This document shows, one piece after another, positions 36,509 to 44,870 of a stretch of DNA of 64,000 nucleotides. How positions within the stretch are numbered: the first letter of the stretch is position 1; each line of letters opens with the position of its first letter. The notes under the pieces are model-generated. The model saw nothing but the letters and a program-made list of their open reading frames with translations, had not been told where the DNA came from and did not search any database. The stretch comes from Mycolicibacterium aurum (GTDB lineage Bacteria > Actinomycetota > Actinomycetes > Mycobacteriales > Mycobacteriaceae): assembly GCF_900637195.1 (NCBI RefSeq), contig NZ_LR134356.1, positions 1,860,001 to 1,924,000 on the forward strand, given 5' to 3'. The position numbers were made by a program, and so were the translations under genes.

Positions 36509-36790
36509 GGATGTCTCCTTCTCGCCGAGGCTAGACACAGAGTAAACCTAGTTAGTTATGTGGGCGGACGTCCGGGGTGCGCCGGTCCGCCGGTCGGCGA
36601 CGTCCCACCTGTCCCGCACCGGCAAACAGCTGCCTGACGAGGTTAAGGAGCCGGTGCCTGTTTGTTGCCTCGCCCTGTTATGGCAAAGCCCCCGATGCCC
36701 GCATATGACGGCGATGGCTGGGCGCTGAGTTTCAGTTTGGTCTATATATCCGGCATGCCATAGCCTTTAGCAGGCCGAGAAACTCCGGCC

Positions 36791-37672
36791 ATGGCAAATT
36801 TGAGGCAAATAACCGTGTCCTGTGAACCCGAATGGGACGATGAAGTCGACGTCGTATGTACCGATTCCGGTATGGCCGGATTGGCGACCGCGATTTCGGC
36901 GATCGACGGGGACGCCGAGGTCTTCCTGGCCGACGCCCACGACGAGCCGCGCCCCGGGGGCACGGGCGGTGCCGGTCGGACATGGTTCGACTTCGGCGAC
37001 GACGCGGCAACCGCCGAATACCGGAACCAGCTGACCGCGGACCTCGACCTCGCGGCGCTCGCGCAGTGCGGTGCCGATCTACCTGTACGCCTGGCGGGGG
37101 AGGCGGTGCCGGCCCGACGCCGACCACGGCCGCCCTTCGAGGGTTCGCGGCTGCGGGAGTGGACCGCCGAATGCATCGCCTCGCCGTCGGGATATCTGTA
37201 CACCAGGGTTACCGACTGGACGTCGGAGATGACCGAGTGCGGGCCGGGGGAGCTGGTCATGGTCTCCGAGATCGGCTCGATCACCCCGGATTCCGACGAC
37301 CCCGCCGGTTCGGTCGTCGAATTGCTCACCGCCGAGGTGCTCGACCGCGGACTGCCGCCCCACCGGGTGCGCCGATTCGACCGCCTGGTCTTCGAGGAGG
37401 GCACCGTGGTGGGCGCGGTGTTCTCGACCGAGGATGGCCCGCTGGCGATTCGTGCGCGCCACGGAGTGCTGGTCTGCCGACAGGCACCTCCCGGCGGTGA
37501 CGACTTCTATCGGCGCCTTCCCGATGATGCCGACCTGCGGATAGCCCTGATCGGCAAGGACGGCAGCCGATTCGGGCGTGTCGAACTGCTGACCTCGAAC
37601 GAGGAGATCGCCGCGATCGCCGGCGCGGTGCCCCAGCAGGCCGACGGTGCCGTCACGATTTCGAGAAGCTGA
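36791..37672 (+). CDS. Degenerate flavoprotein-like hypothetical protein
   Basis: A 293-residue protein. Residues 14-36 (WDDEVDVVCTDSGMAGLATAISA) look like the N-terminal FAD-binding strand-turn-helix of a 3-ketosteroid dehydrogenase/fumarate reductase-type protein, but the first Gly of GxGxxG is Asp. A later VLVCRQAPPGG occupies the place of the usual second FAD motif. Cofactor binding is therefore doubtful. The last 20 bases overlap the convergent c-di-GMP gene. It may be a divergent, non-catalytic descendant of a flavoprotein. Confidence 0.6.
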   Translation: MANLRQITVSCEPEWDDEVDVVCTDSGMAGLATAISAIDGDAEVFLADAHDEPRPGGTGGAGRTWFDFGDDAATAEYRNQLTADLDLAALAQCGADLPVRLAGEAVPARRRPRPPFEGSRLREWTAECIASPSGYLYTRVTDWTSEMTECGPGELVMVSEIGSITPDSDDPAGSVVELLTAEVLDRGLPPHRVRRFDRLVFEEGTVVGAVFSTEDGPLAIRARHGVLVCRQAPPGGDDFYRRLPDDADLRIALIGKDGSRFGRVELLTSNEEIAAIAGAVPQQADGAVTISRS

Positions 37673-39506
37673 CCGGGATCCGGCCCTTGGCCAGTAGCGA
37701 TTCCATCGCCGCGCCGGCGATGGGGCGGGACAGCAGAAAGCCCTGAGCGCGGTGGCAGCCATGCCGGAGGAGCGTCAACGCCGCGGCGTCGGTTTCGACC
37801 CCCTCGGCGACCAGCTCGAGACCGAACGCTTCGGCCAGGGCGATGATCGCCCGCACGATGGCGAGATCGCCCGGATCGGAACCGAGTTCGCGGACGAATC
37901 CCTTGTCGATCTTCAGGGTGTCGACCGGCAGCGACTTCAGGTGCGACAGCGCACTGTAACCGGTGCCGAAGTCGTCGATCGCGATCCGGACGCCGGCCTG
38001 CTTCAACCCGTTGAGTGTGACGCGGGTGGTCTCGATGTCCTGGACGACGACGCTCTCGGTGATCTCCAGGCAGACCGAACCGTGATCCAGGTCGAACTCG
38101 TCGACGATGCCCGCGACCGTGTCCACGAAACCATCGGTGACCAGCTGCACCGGTGACACGTTGATCCGCATGATCGTGTCCCTGCCGACACCGCGCGACC
38201 GCCAGCCGGCGAAGTCGGCGCAGGCCGTCCGCAACACCCAGCGCCCCAGCTCCCCGGCCATGTTGATCGACTCGGCGACCCCAATGAACGACTCGGGGGA
38301 CAGTAGGCCCCGGGTGGGGTGCTGCCACCGGACGAGGGCCTCGGCGGCCAGGATGTCCCCGGTTCGCATGTCGACTTCCGGCAGATAGTTCAGCAGCAGC
38401 GCACCGTTTTCGATGACGCTCTGCAGATGAAGCTCGATGTCGTTGTTGAAGTCGTTCTTCATCGACATGTCTTCGGTGAACACGGCGACCTTGTTGCCGC
38501 CGGAGCTCTTGGCGGTCAGCACCGCCTGGTCGGCCCGCCGGAGCAGGTCGGATGTGGTGTCACGGCCTGGAACACCCTGTGCCACACCGATACTGACGGT
38601 ACGCGTCAGCATCTCGCCGTCGATCGACACGCGCTCGCGCAGCGTCGACTGCAAGCGGTAGGCGAGTTCCTCGGCGGCCTCCTCGTCCATCGGTGCCGCG
38701 GGGACGACGACGAACTCGTCACCGCCGAGCCGCGCGATCAGATTGGGGTGCTCCGCGCCTCTTCTCAACCGTTCCGCCAGCACCCGGATGAACCAGTCAC
38801 CCGCGGTGTGGCCCAGGTAGTCGTTGATGGCCTTGAGCCTGTCGAGGTCGAAGAACAGCGCCGACACCGGTCCGGGCGCCCCCGCGGCCAGCCGCTCGTC
38901 GAGATGGGCGAGCAACGCCCGCCGGTTGTGCAGACCCGTCAGATCGTCGTGTTCTGCCAGATAGCGCAACTGCTCCTCGGCCTGCACCCGTGCCTGGACC
39001 TGCGCGAACAGCGACGCGATCGCCTCCAGGGCGTTGAGTTCCTCGACGCTCCATGCCCTGTCGCCGAACTTGATGAACCCGAGCACCCCGGTGGTGAGCT
39101 CGCCGGAGACCAGCGGGGCGGCGGCCATCGACGTGGCAGGCACGTCCCGGGTCTCCTCGATGCGCTTCTGGTAGTCGTCGGTCGCCGGCTCCGGTCGAAA
39201 CACCATGGGCTTCTTGCCGTGTTCGGACTGTGCGAACACCGGGTCGGCGTCGGCGAAGTACACCAGGGCGAGGGGATCCGGATCGGGAACTCCGGGTCGG
39301 ACGGGCCATTCCGCGATCAACCGCGATGCGCGGATCGTGTGGTCGTTGTAGCGCAGAAAGCTGACGTCGACGCCCAGATAGGCCACAAGGTCGGCAAGGA
39401 CGCGCTGGCTCACTTCGACGGAGGTGGCCGCGTTCGCCGCCATCAACTGGGTGGCCACCGTGGTGACGACCAGGTCGAGACTGCGTGGTGTGTCGCTGTC
39501 AGGCAT
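37653..39506 (-). CDS. GAF-GGDEF-EAL bifunctional c-di-GMP enzyme
   Basis: A 617-residue soluble protein with GAF (about residues 25-170), GGDEF (180-345) and EAL (360-605) domains. It resembles DcpA of M. smegmatis and Rv1354c. The cyclase motif RLGGDEFVVVPA is intact, and so is the phosphodiesterase motif AAEALVRWQHP with downstream INVSPVQL, LEITES, IDDFGTGYS and VAEGVET. It could both make and break c-di-GMP, with the GAF domain as sensor. It lies just downstream of the MoeY-like gene, 7 bases apart. Confidence 0.93.
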   Translation of the reverse strand: MPDSDTPRSLDLVVTTVATQLMAANAATSVEVSQRVLADLVAYLGVDVSFLRYNDHTIRASRLIAEWPVRPGVPDPDPLALVYFADADPVFAQSEHGKKPMVFRPEPATDDYQKRIEETRDVPATSMAAAPLVSGELTTGVLGFIKFGDRAWSVEELNALEAIASLFAQVQARVQAEEQLRYLAEHDDLTGLHNRRALLAHLDERLAAGAPGPVSALFFDLDRLKAINDYLGHTAGDWFIRVLAERLRRGAEHPNLIARLGGDEFVVVPAAPMDEEAAEELAYRLQSTLRERVSIDGEMLTRTVSIGVAQGVPGRDTTSDLLRRADQAVLTAKSSGGNKVAVFTEDMSMKNDFNNDIELHLQSVIENGALLLNYLPEVDMRTGDILAAEALVRWQHPTRGLLSPESFIGVAESINMAGELGRWVLRTACADFAGWRSRGVGRDTIMRINVSPVQLVTDGFVDTVAGIVDEFDLDHGSVCLEITESVVVQDIETTRVTLNGLKQAGVRIAIDDFGTGYSALSHLKSLPVDTLKIDKGFVRELGSDPGDLAIVRAIIALAEAFGLELVAEGVETDAAALTLLRHGCHRAQGFLLSRPIAGAAMESLLAKGRIPVSFSKS

Positions 39507-39513
39507 GGTGCAG

Positions 39514-41691
39514 TCAGAATACGGGTGGGCCAGAATTGTCGAGAGGCCGTCGCCTGCTCCGGACAGATGCGGGTGCCGCGGTGGTCAGTCGGAGGATCAG
39601 GACCGGCGCCTCGCCTGACCGATGTGGCGTCAAGTGACGAAACGCACTCTGCAATTCGGCCAATCGACCGGTGAATCGCGGTGAGAGCTCGCCAAGTTCA
39701 TCCTCGGTGTGGGCGTAGAGGAAGACCGGTGAGATCGGTTGTACGGAAAGGCCGTGACGTTGGGCGACGAGCCACACCGCCTCGGCTGCGGCACCGCCGC
39801 GGGCATAGCCGGTCAGCGAGAGATCGTCGGTCATGACCACTGCCAACGCCGAGCTGCGTGCGATGCGCGTCCGCGTGTCCGCACCCAGTGACGCCCCGGT
39901 GCCCCACGCGGCCAACTCGGACATGACATCGGGCCGGCGCAGGATGTCGAGCGTGACGAGCTCTGCGGGTGCCAGCTCGAGACTGCGCACGTCGATGCCC
40001 GACTCGGGCACACTGTCGCCGGGCCAGCGCATCTCGGACGCCATGTCTGCGTGCAGGTGCGGCGTCAGGTAGCGGATCCGGTCGGTCTCGGCCAGCAGGA
40101 CGCCCGCCTGGTCGAGGACGACGTCGTCGGCCAGCAGCTGCAGGCCGGCGCCCTCGTGCTGGGCCGCACGGAGCAGATCCTCGACTGTCCGGGCCGGCAG
40201 GCGCGACGGTGTTCCCATCCGGCGGTTGGTCTCGCGGTCGCCGAGGATCGGGAACAGCGAAGCCAGGGATTCGTCGGTGCCGTCGCCGAGTTCGATGACG
40301 GCACTCAGCGGAGACCCAGGTTCGGTTTCGGAGAATTCCGTCCGCCCCAGTACGTGATGCGCAGCGGCGGCGACCTGTGCGTTGAATGCGGCGGCACCCA
40401 CCGCTACCGCGCTGCCCCGCAGTCCGACATCGATCGTCGACCGGTACTCGGGCGCGAGCCGGACGGTGACGGCGGTCGCTGTCCACCCGATGTGCCACGG
40501 CTGCATATTGCCGCCGGACGGGGCACGGCTGGCCGCCAGAGCGACGGCGTGCACAGCGTCGCCGGGGGGAGCGGGTGCATCGGCGGGAGGATCCCAGCCG
40601 GGCGCGGGCGGCCGCTCCGCCGGGTCTGTGAGTCCGCTGAGGGCCGCCGCAGTGTCCAGGCGGGTTCTGCCCGACGAAAGTGGTTCGCCCAGGCCTATTC
40701 TGCGTACCGCTTCGGCAACGGTGGCTGCCCCGACAAGGACGTCGCCGGCCAGCTGGGGCCACGTCGACAGCGTCTGCCCGACCTCGACCAGGGATGCCGC
40801 GCCGCGCGCCGAGAGGTTGCCGCCGTCGATGATCCGCAGGACGTGCGGGATCTTCTCCCGGCTGTCCAGGCCGGCGAGGCCGGCTGCATCCAGCTCACCG
40901 AGCAAGCCGTGGAAGATGGGCCGCTCCGGGTCCAGATCGAACCGCTCGACATCGATCAGGCCGCGGTCGCTGGAGGCCATCACCACCGGCAGCCGTCGGG
41001 CCCGGGCGCGTTCGCGGATCAGCGCCTTGACGTCGAGTGAATCGCATTCTTCGACGACGACGTCGAGCCCGTCGAGGAACTCGTCAACCGTGTCCCGGGT
41101 CACCCCCGAATGCAGCACGCGGACACTGACATAGGGATCGATCTCGGCGATGCGCCGGGCGGTGGTGAGCGCCTTGTTGTGGCCGAGGTCGAAAACGGTT
41201 GCCGGAACCCGGTTGAGATTGGACAGCTCCAGATCGTCGAAGTCCGCGAGTCGCAACTCGCCGCACAGGCCCTGCATCACCAGTGTGTGTGCCACAGCGT
41301 GGCCGACGCTGAGTCCGACCACACCGATCCGCAACCTGCCGAGCTTCTCCTGTTCTTCAGTGGTGATCAGGTTGCGGTTTCGGTCGGTTCGGACGCGGCG
41401 ATACGCACGTGGTCCGAGGATGCCGACGACGCTCCGCCGCCACGGGTAGTACGCCCACCGCGGTGGTTCGTCGGTCACGTCGGTCGTCGGAGCCGGTTGC
41501 AGGCCGGCCAGTGTGGCCAGCTGCTCGACGGTGCGATCGAGGAACTCGATCCTCGGATCGTCGCGCAGCGCGTCCAGCGCCTGTCGGCCTTTCGGCTCGG
41601 CAGGGTCGAGAATTACCGCGCTACAGGCACTCTCGGCGTCCGCCAGCTCGGTAACGCTGTCTGCTCGCGCATCAAAGTGCTCAAATGTCAC
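39514..41691 (-). CDS. MoeY-like E1 (ThiF) / nitroreductase fusion protein
   Basis: A 725-residue two-part protein resembling Rv1355c. Residues 95-350 are a ThiF/MoeB-type adenylating domain with the nucleotide motif RIGVVGLSVGHAVAHTL and the ligand-binding DFDDLELSNLNR. Its glycine loop is altered, and I see no zinc cysteines or catalytic Cys. Residues 375-700 resemble an FMN nitroreductase (APSGGNMQPWH). E1-nitroreductase fusions occur in peptide and thiopeptide-type modification pathways, so the molybdopterin name MoeY may mislead. It starts at GTG and overlaps the GNAT-like gene's stop by 4 bases. Confidence 0.8.
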   Translation of the reverse strand: MTFEHFDARADSVTELADAESACSAVILDPAEPKGRQALDALRDDPRIEFLDRTVEQLATLAGLQPAPTTDVTDEPPRWAYYPWRRSVVGILGPRAYRRVRTDRNRNLITTEEQEKLGRLRIGVVGLSVGHAVAHTLVMQGLCGELRLADFDDLELSNLNRVPATVFDLGHNKALTTARRIAEIDPYVSVRVLHSGVTRDTVDEFLDGLDVVVEECDSLDVKALIRERARARRLPVVMASSDRGLIDVERFDLDPERPIFHGLLGELDAAGLAGLDSREKIPHVLRIIDGGNLSARGAASLVEVGQTLSTWPQLAGDVLVGAATVAEAVRRIGLGEPLSSGRTRLDTAAALSGLTDPAERPPAPGWDPPADAPAPPGDAVHAVALAASRAPSGGNMQPWHIGWTATAVTVRLAPEYRSTIDVGLRGSAVAVGAAAFNAQVAAAAHHVLGRTEFSETEPGSPLSAVIELGDGTDESLASLFPILGDRETNRRMGTPSRLPARTVEDLLRAAQHEGAGLQLLADDVVLDQAGVLLAETDRIRYLTPHLHADMASEMRWPGDSVPESGIDVRSLELAPAELVTLDILRRPDVMSELAAWGTGASLGADTRTRIARSSALAVVMTDDLSLTGYARGGAAAEAVWLVAQRHGLSVQPISPVFLYAHTEDELGELSPRFTGRLAELQSAFRHLTPHRSGEAPVLILRLTTAAPASVRSRRRPLDNSGPPVF

Positions 41692-42437
41692 AGCGCATTA
41701 TCGCGCAGCGGCTGATGGACCGCCGAGGCGGCCCGCAGCCGTTCCATCGCCAGGATCTCGTTGAAGATGCGCGACACCTGGCCGGGTTCGGCGTGCCGGA
41801 TGAATGTTCGCCGGTCCCACCACATCATCTTGGTGCGGTAGCGCGGATCCGGATACGGGGTCGCCGGGATCGAAGCGACCACACCCCCGGAGGAACGCCA
41901 CTTGTCGAGGACGTGCGGGGCGGAGGTGGCCATGCAGAACTGGAGGTCCATCGCGGCCATGGCGTGGAAGCCGCTGCGGGCAAGGGCGCGTGTCACTCCC
42001 TTCGTGGAGTCTGAGTTTCCGGTGACGAAGGCGGACTTCATCTCCAGGATTCCGAACGGCACGCGGTCGTCGATCATCTTGCGCACCGCGGCCAGGCCGG
42101 GCTGGCCGTCCCATTCGACAACCGCGTGGGAATCGTCGGCCCCCGTCAGCGGACCTTTGGCGCGGACACCTCCGATGACCTGCCCCGAGGGATTCAGCGC
42201 CGCCCAGAACATCGCGGTGTCGTGCCCGTCGCTGATCTCGGCGACGTCAAGAGCGTCCTGGACCCCGTACTTGCGGTAACTGCGCTCGGCGCCGTCCAGG
42301 TATTCCAGCCACAGGTCCGGCTCGAGGTCAGGCTGGGACATCACCATCGTGCATTGCGCATCCGCATCCCACCAACGGTGGCTGCGGGCGAGCTGAAAAT
42401 CGTGTTTGCGGGAGGATTTCAATGACGAAATTGGCAC
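41688..42437 (-). CDS. GNAT-like N-acyltransferase-type protein
   Basis: About 249 residues. I recognise no named family with certainty. The pattern GQVIGGVRAKGP, then GILEMKSAFVTGNSD, then GVTRALARSGFHAMAAMD and APHVLDKWRSSGG resembles the GNAT fold of N-acyl-amino-acid and LuxI-type acyl-homoserine-lactone synthases. GTG 42437 is chosen because AAGGA stands 7 bases upstream. It overlaps the MoeY-like fusion by 4 bases, so the two are coupled. Acyl transfer to a small amine is inferred, not shown. Confidence 0.6.
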   Translation of the reverse strand: MPISSLKSSRKHDFQLARSHRWWDADAQCTMVMSQPDLEPDLWLEYLDGAERSYRKYGVQDALDVAEISDGHDTAMFWAALNPSGQVIGGVRAKGPLTGADDSHAVVEWDGQPGLAAVRKMIDDRVPFGILEMKSAFVTGNSDSTKGVTRALARSGFHAMAAMDLQFCMATSAPHVLDKWRSSGGVVASIPATPYPDPRYRTKMMWWDRRTFIRHAEPGQVSRIFNEILAMERLRAASAVHQPLRDNAL

Positions 42438-42575
42438 GGCTTTTTTCCTTACGTGGGGGGTAGAAATCGCTGGCACTCGCTGCCGACTTCGGGATCGAAT
42501 GTCGGCATCAATATGACTAGTCAAGTATTCGCCGCCGGTGACCGTATTTCTAGCTAGCCGAGTGTCATTTTCTCT

Positions 42576-42596
42576 TTCCGAATTACGAGTTCGGAA
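42576..42596. promoter_or_regulatory. Hairpin or operator in divergent region
   Basis: TTCCGAA and TTCGGAA are perfect complements separated by 7 bases. The site lies about 140 bases upstream of the GNAT-like gene. It could be a protein site or a leader hairpin on either strand. Confidence 0.4.
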
Positions 42597-42947
42597 TCAA
42601 CGTCGAAAGCGTTACCCCGGGGCTCGTGAATTCGCGTCAAATGTGGGCGCTTCAACCGGTCGGCACGGCGACAATTCGATGCAGTTGACCGTCGACACCG
42701 GCGTGATGCGCGCTTTTTGTCGACAATTGCCGCGCTGCCGTTCTGCGTCGCGGACGGTGCTGGTGGCCATGCCGACCCCCGAACCGTGGTCCGTCGACGC
42801 GCTCCAGAGTGACGGCACGTCTTTGCTGTGCTCTTCGGTGCAACGCCGGCACCCGGCGCGGGGCACACCGACGCGCACCGGGCCCCTGCCGGCCCGAGTA
42901 GGCGTGTGGCACTGTGAGGTCGGCATTGCACGCTTGGCGCATCGCGC

Positions 42948-42967
42948 GGCCGTCCTGGCGGACGGCC
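42948..42967 (+). promoter_or_regulatory. GC-rich hairpin before the maoC ribosome site
   Basis: GGCCGTCC and GGACGGCC form a perfect 8-bp stem with a TGGC loop. It ends 6 bases before the AAAGGAG ribosome site of the MaoC gene. It might attenuate or protect the transcript. Confidence 0.4.
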
Positions 42968-42985
42968 GGGGTGAAAGGAGAGCTA

Positions 42986-43438
42986 GTGAAGAAGTTCGAG
43001 GATCTCGCCGAATTCGTCGCGGCCGAAGGCACGCAACTGGGCCCGACCGAGTGGTTGGAGATCACCCAGGACCGGGTGAATCTCTTTGCTGATGCGACCG
43101 ACGATCACCAATGGATCCACGTCGATCCCGAGCGAGCTGCCAAGGGACCGTTCGGCGGGACGATCGCGCACGGTCTGCTCACGCTTTCGCTGCTTCCGCA
43201 TTTCACGCACCAGCTCTACTCGGTCGACAACGTGGCAATGGCAATCAACTACGGCTACAACAAGGTCCGTTTCATCACGCCGGTCCGGGTCGGCGCGAAG
43301 CTGCGGGCGCGGGCGGAGATCGCCTCGGTGACTCAGCTCGACAACGCGGTGCAGGCGACATTGGCCACGACGGTGGAGATCGAAGGCTCCGACAAGCCCG
43401 CGGCGGTGGCCGAGTCGATCGTGCGTTTTCTCGGCTGA
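42986..43438 (+). CDS. MaoC-type (R)-enoyl-CoA hydratase
   Basis: A 150-residue single hot-dog-fold hydratase of the HtdZ/Rv0130 type. The catalytic signature is FADATDDHQWIHVDPERAAKGPFGGTIAHG (about residues 38-67), with the hydratase Asp and His, followed by INYGYNKVRFITPVRVG. It hydrates trans-enoyl-CoA to the (R)-3-hydroxy form. GTG 42986 is used because AAAGGAG lies just upstream and the homologous start (KKFEDLAEF) begins there. It is the first gene of the large catabolic region. Confidence 0.92.
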   Translation: MKKFEDLAEFVAAEGTQLGPTEWLEITQDRVNLFADATDDHQWIHVDPERAAKGPFGGTIAHGLLTLSLLPHFTHQLYSVDNVAMAINYGYNKVRFITPVRVGAKLRARAEIASVTQLDNAVQATLATTVEIEGSDKPAAVAESIVRFLG

Positions 43439-43485
43439 CCCACTCCCCGCGCCGCGACCACCGTGGTAGAACAAGCGTCAGAAAC

Positions 43486-43503
43486 TTTTGACGTAAGTCA
43501 AAA
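43486..43503. promoter_or_regulatory. Perfect palindromic operator before the flavin monooxygenase
   Basis: TTTTGAC and GTCAAAA flank a 4-base spacer (GTAA). The repeat is perfect and lies 26 bases before the GTG start of the monooxygenase, where a repressor would block transcription. No regulator gene lies directly next to it. Confidence 0.6.
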
Positions 43504-43529
43504 ATGCGGTGCTGGCGCGAGGAGTGACA

Positions 43530-44870
43530 GTGGTCAGGACAGATCCGCAGGTTGCGGTGATCGGTGCCGGTATCAGCGGCCTGACAACGGGCAAGATGCT
43601 CAAGGACTACGGCGTCCGCTACACCACCTTCGAAACGTCGGATCGCGTCGGCGGTAACTGGGCATTCGGCAATCCCAACGGACGTAGCAGCGCCTACCGG
43701 TCACTGCATATCGACACGTCCAAACATCGACTGTCCTTCAAGGACTTTCCGATGCCCGAGCACTATCCGACGTTTCCGCATCATTCGCAGGTCAAGTCTT
43801 ACCTCGACGAGTACGCCGACGTCTTCGGGTTGCGCGACCACATCGAGTTCGGCAACGGGGTGGTGCACGCCGCCAGGAACGCCGACGGTGGCTGGTGCAT
43901 CCGCGACCAGGCCGGCGCCGAGCGGCACGCCGATCTACTGGTGGTCGCCAACGGCCATCACTGGGATCCGCGCCAGCCGGAGTTTCTCGGCTCGTTCACC
44001 GGCCAGTCGATGCACTCACACTCCTACATCGATCCGTCGACGCCGCTGGACCTGAGCGGCCGGCGCATCCTCGTGGTCGGGATCGGCAACAGTGCCGCCG
44101 ACATCACGGTCGAGCTGTCGTCGAAGGCATTGCGGAACGAGGTGACTCTCTCGACGCGATCCTCGGCCTGGATCGTCCCGAAGTACATCGCGGGCCGACC
44201 CGGCGACACGTTGTTCCAGACGTCGCCCTACCTCCCCCTGCGCTGGCAGCGCAAGGCGCTACAGCTGGTCGCGCCGATGCTGGGAACCGATCCGACCAGC
44301 TACGGCCTGCCGCCCGCGGACCACAAGTTGTTCGAGGCACACCCGACACAGTCGGTGGAGTTGCCGTTGCGGCTCGGCTCGGGCGATGTCACGGCCAAAC
44401 CCAACATCGCCCGTCTGGACGGGCACACCGTGCACTTCGTCGACGGAACCAGCGGCGAGTTCGACGTCATCATCTACGCCACGGGCTACAACATCACCTT
44501 CCCGTTCTTCGATCCCGACTTCATCAGCGCACCCGACAACGCGATCCGGCTCTACAAGCGGATCTTCAAGCCGGGCATCGATGACCTCGCCTTCGTCGGC
44601 TTCGCCCAGGCGGTCCCGACACTGTTCCCGTTCGTCGAGTGCCAGGCCCGGCTCGTGGCGGCGTATGCGGTCGGGCGCTACGCGCTTCCCCCGGTCGACG
44701 AGATGGAGAAGACCATCGACGCCGATCAGCAGCTGCACGCCGGACACTGCACCGACCGCCCGCGCCACACCCAGCAGGTGGATTACTTCATCTATGACCA
44801 TGATCTGCGCAAGCGTGAGATTCCCGCAGGCATCCAGAGGACGCGCCGTGCGGCCGGGATCAGCCGATGA
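43530..44870 (+). CDS. FMO-type flavin-containing monooxygenase
   Basis: A 446-residue two-dinucleotide-domain monooxygenase. FAD motif: VAVIGAGISGLTTGKML at the N terminus. NADPH motif: ILVVGIGNSAADITVELS. Preceding it is a HSHSYIDPSTPLDLSG segment in the place of the FMO fingerprint, and later YATGYNITFPFF carries the ATGY element. The enzyme would oxygenate a soft nucleophile or ketone, perhaps as a Baeyer-Villiger enzyme. The start GTG 43530 has CGAGGAG 5 bases upstream; other GTGs lie at 43509 and 43524. Its stop overlaps the hydrolase start by 4 bases. Confidence 0.87.
   Translation: MVRTDPQVAVIGAGISGLTTGKMLKDYGVRYTTFETSDRVGGNWAFGNPNGRSSAYRSLHIDTSKHRLSFKDFPMPEHYPTFPHHSQVKSYLDEYADVFGLRDHIEFGNGVVHAARNADGGWCIRDQAGAERHADLLVVANGHHWDPRQPEFLGSFTGQSMHSHSYIDPSTPLDLSGRRILVVGIGNSAADITVELSSKALRNEVTLSTRSSAWIVPKYIAGRPGDTLFQTSPYLPLRWQRKALQLVAPMLGTDPTSYGLPPADHKLFEAHPTQSVELPLRLGSGDVTAKPNIARLDGHTVHFVDGTSGEFDVIIYATGYNITFPFFDPDFISAPDNAIRLYKRIFKPGIDDLAFVGFAQAVPTLFPFVECQARLVAAYAVGRYALPPVDEMEKTIDADQQLHAGHCTDRPRHTQQVDYFIYDHDLRKREIPAGIQRTRRAAGISR

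Larger units (their letters stand above)
42438..42985. other. Long divergent promoter region, 548 bases
   Basis: No convincing gene; the frames that run across it lack coding character. It contains a relatively AT-rich stretch (42510-42600) with a perfect 10-bp palindrome TGACTAGTCA (42514-42523), a 7-bp-stem hairpin (42576-42596) and a strong 8-bp-stem hairpin (42948-42967) just before the maoC ribosome site. It therefore holds two divergent promoters and possibly a structured leader. Confidence 0.55.

Noticed and set aside
36541..36562. KstR operator before the acyl-CoA dehydrogenase pair
   Set aside because: AAC and GTT half-sites are present but with a spacing of 3 rather than 2 bases, so the match is not convincing.
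42538..43092. 184-residue open frame in the divergent gap
   Set aside because: Its composition is not protein-like, it overlaps the MaoC gene in another frame, and no family resemblance is visible.
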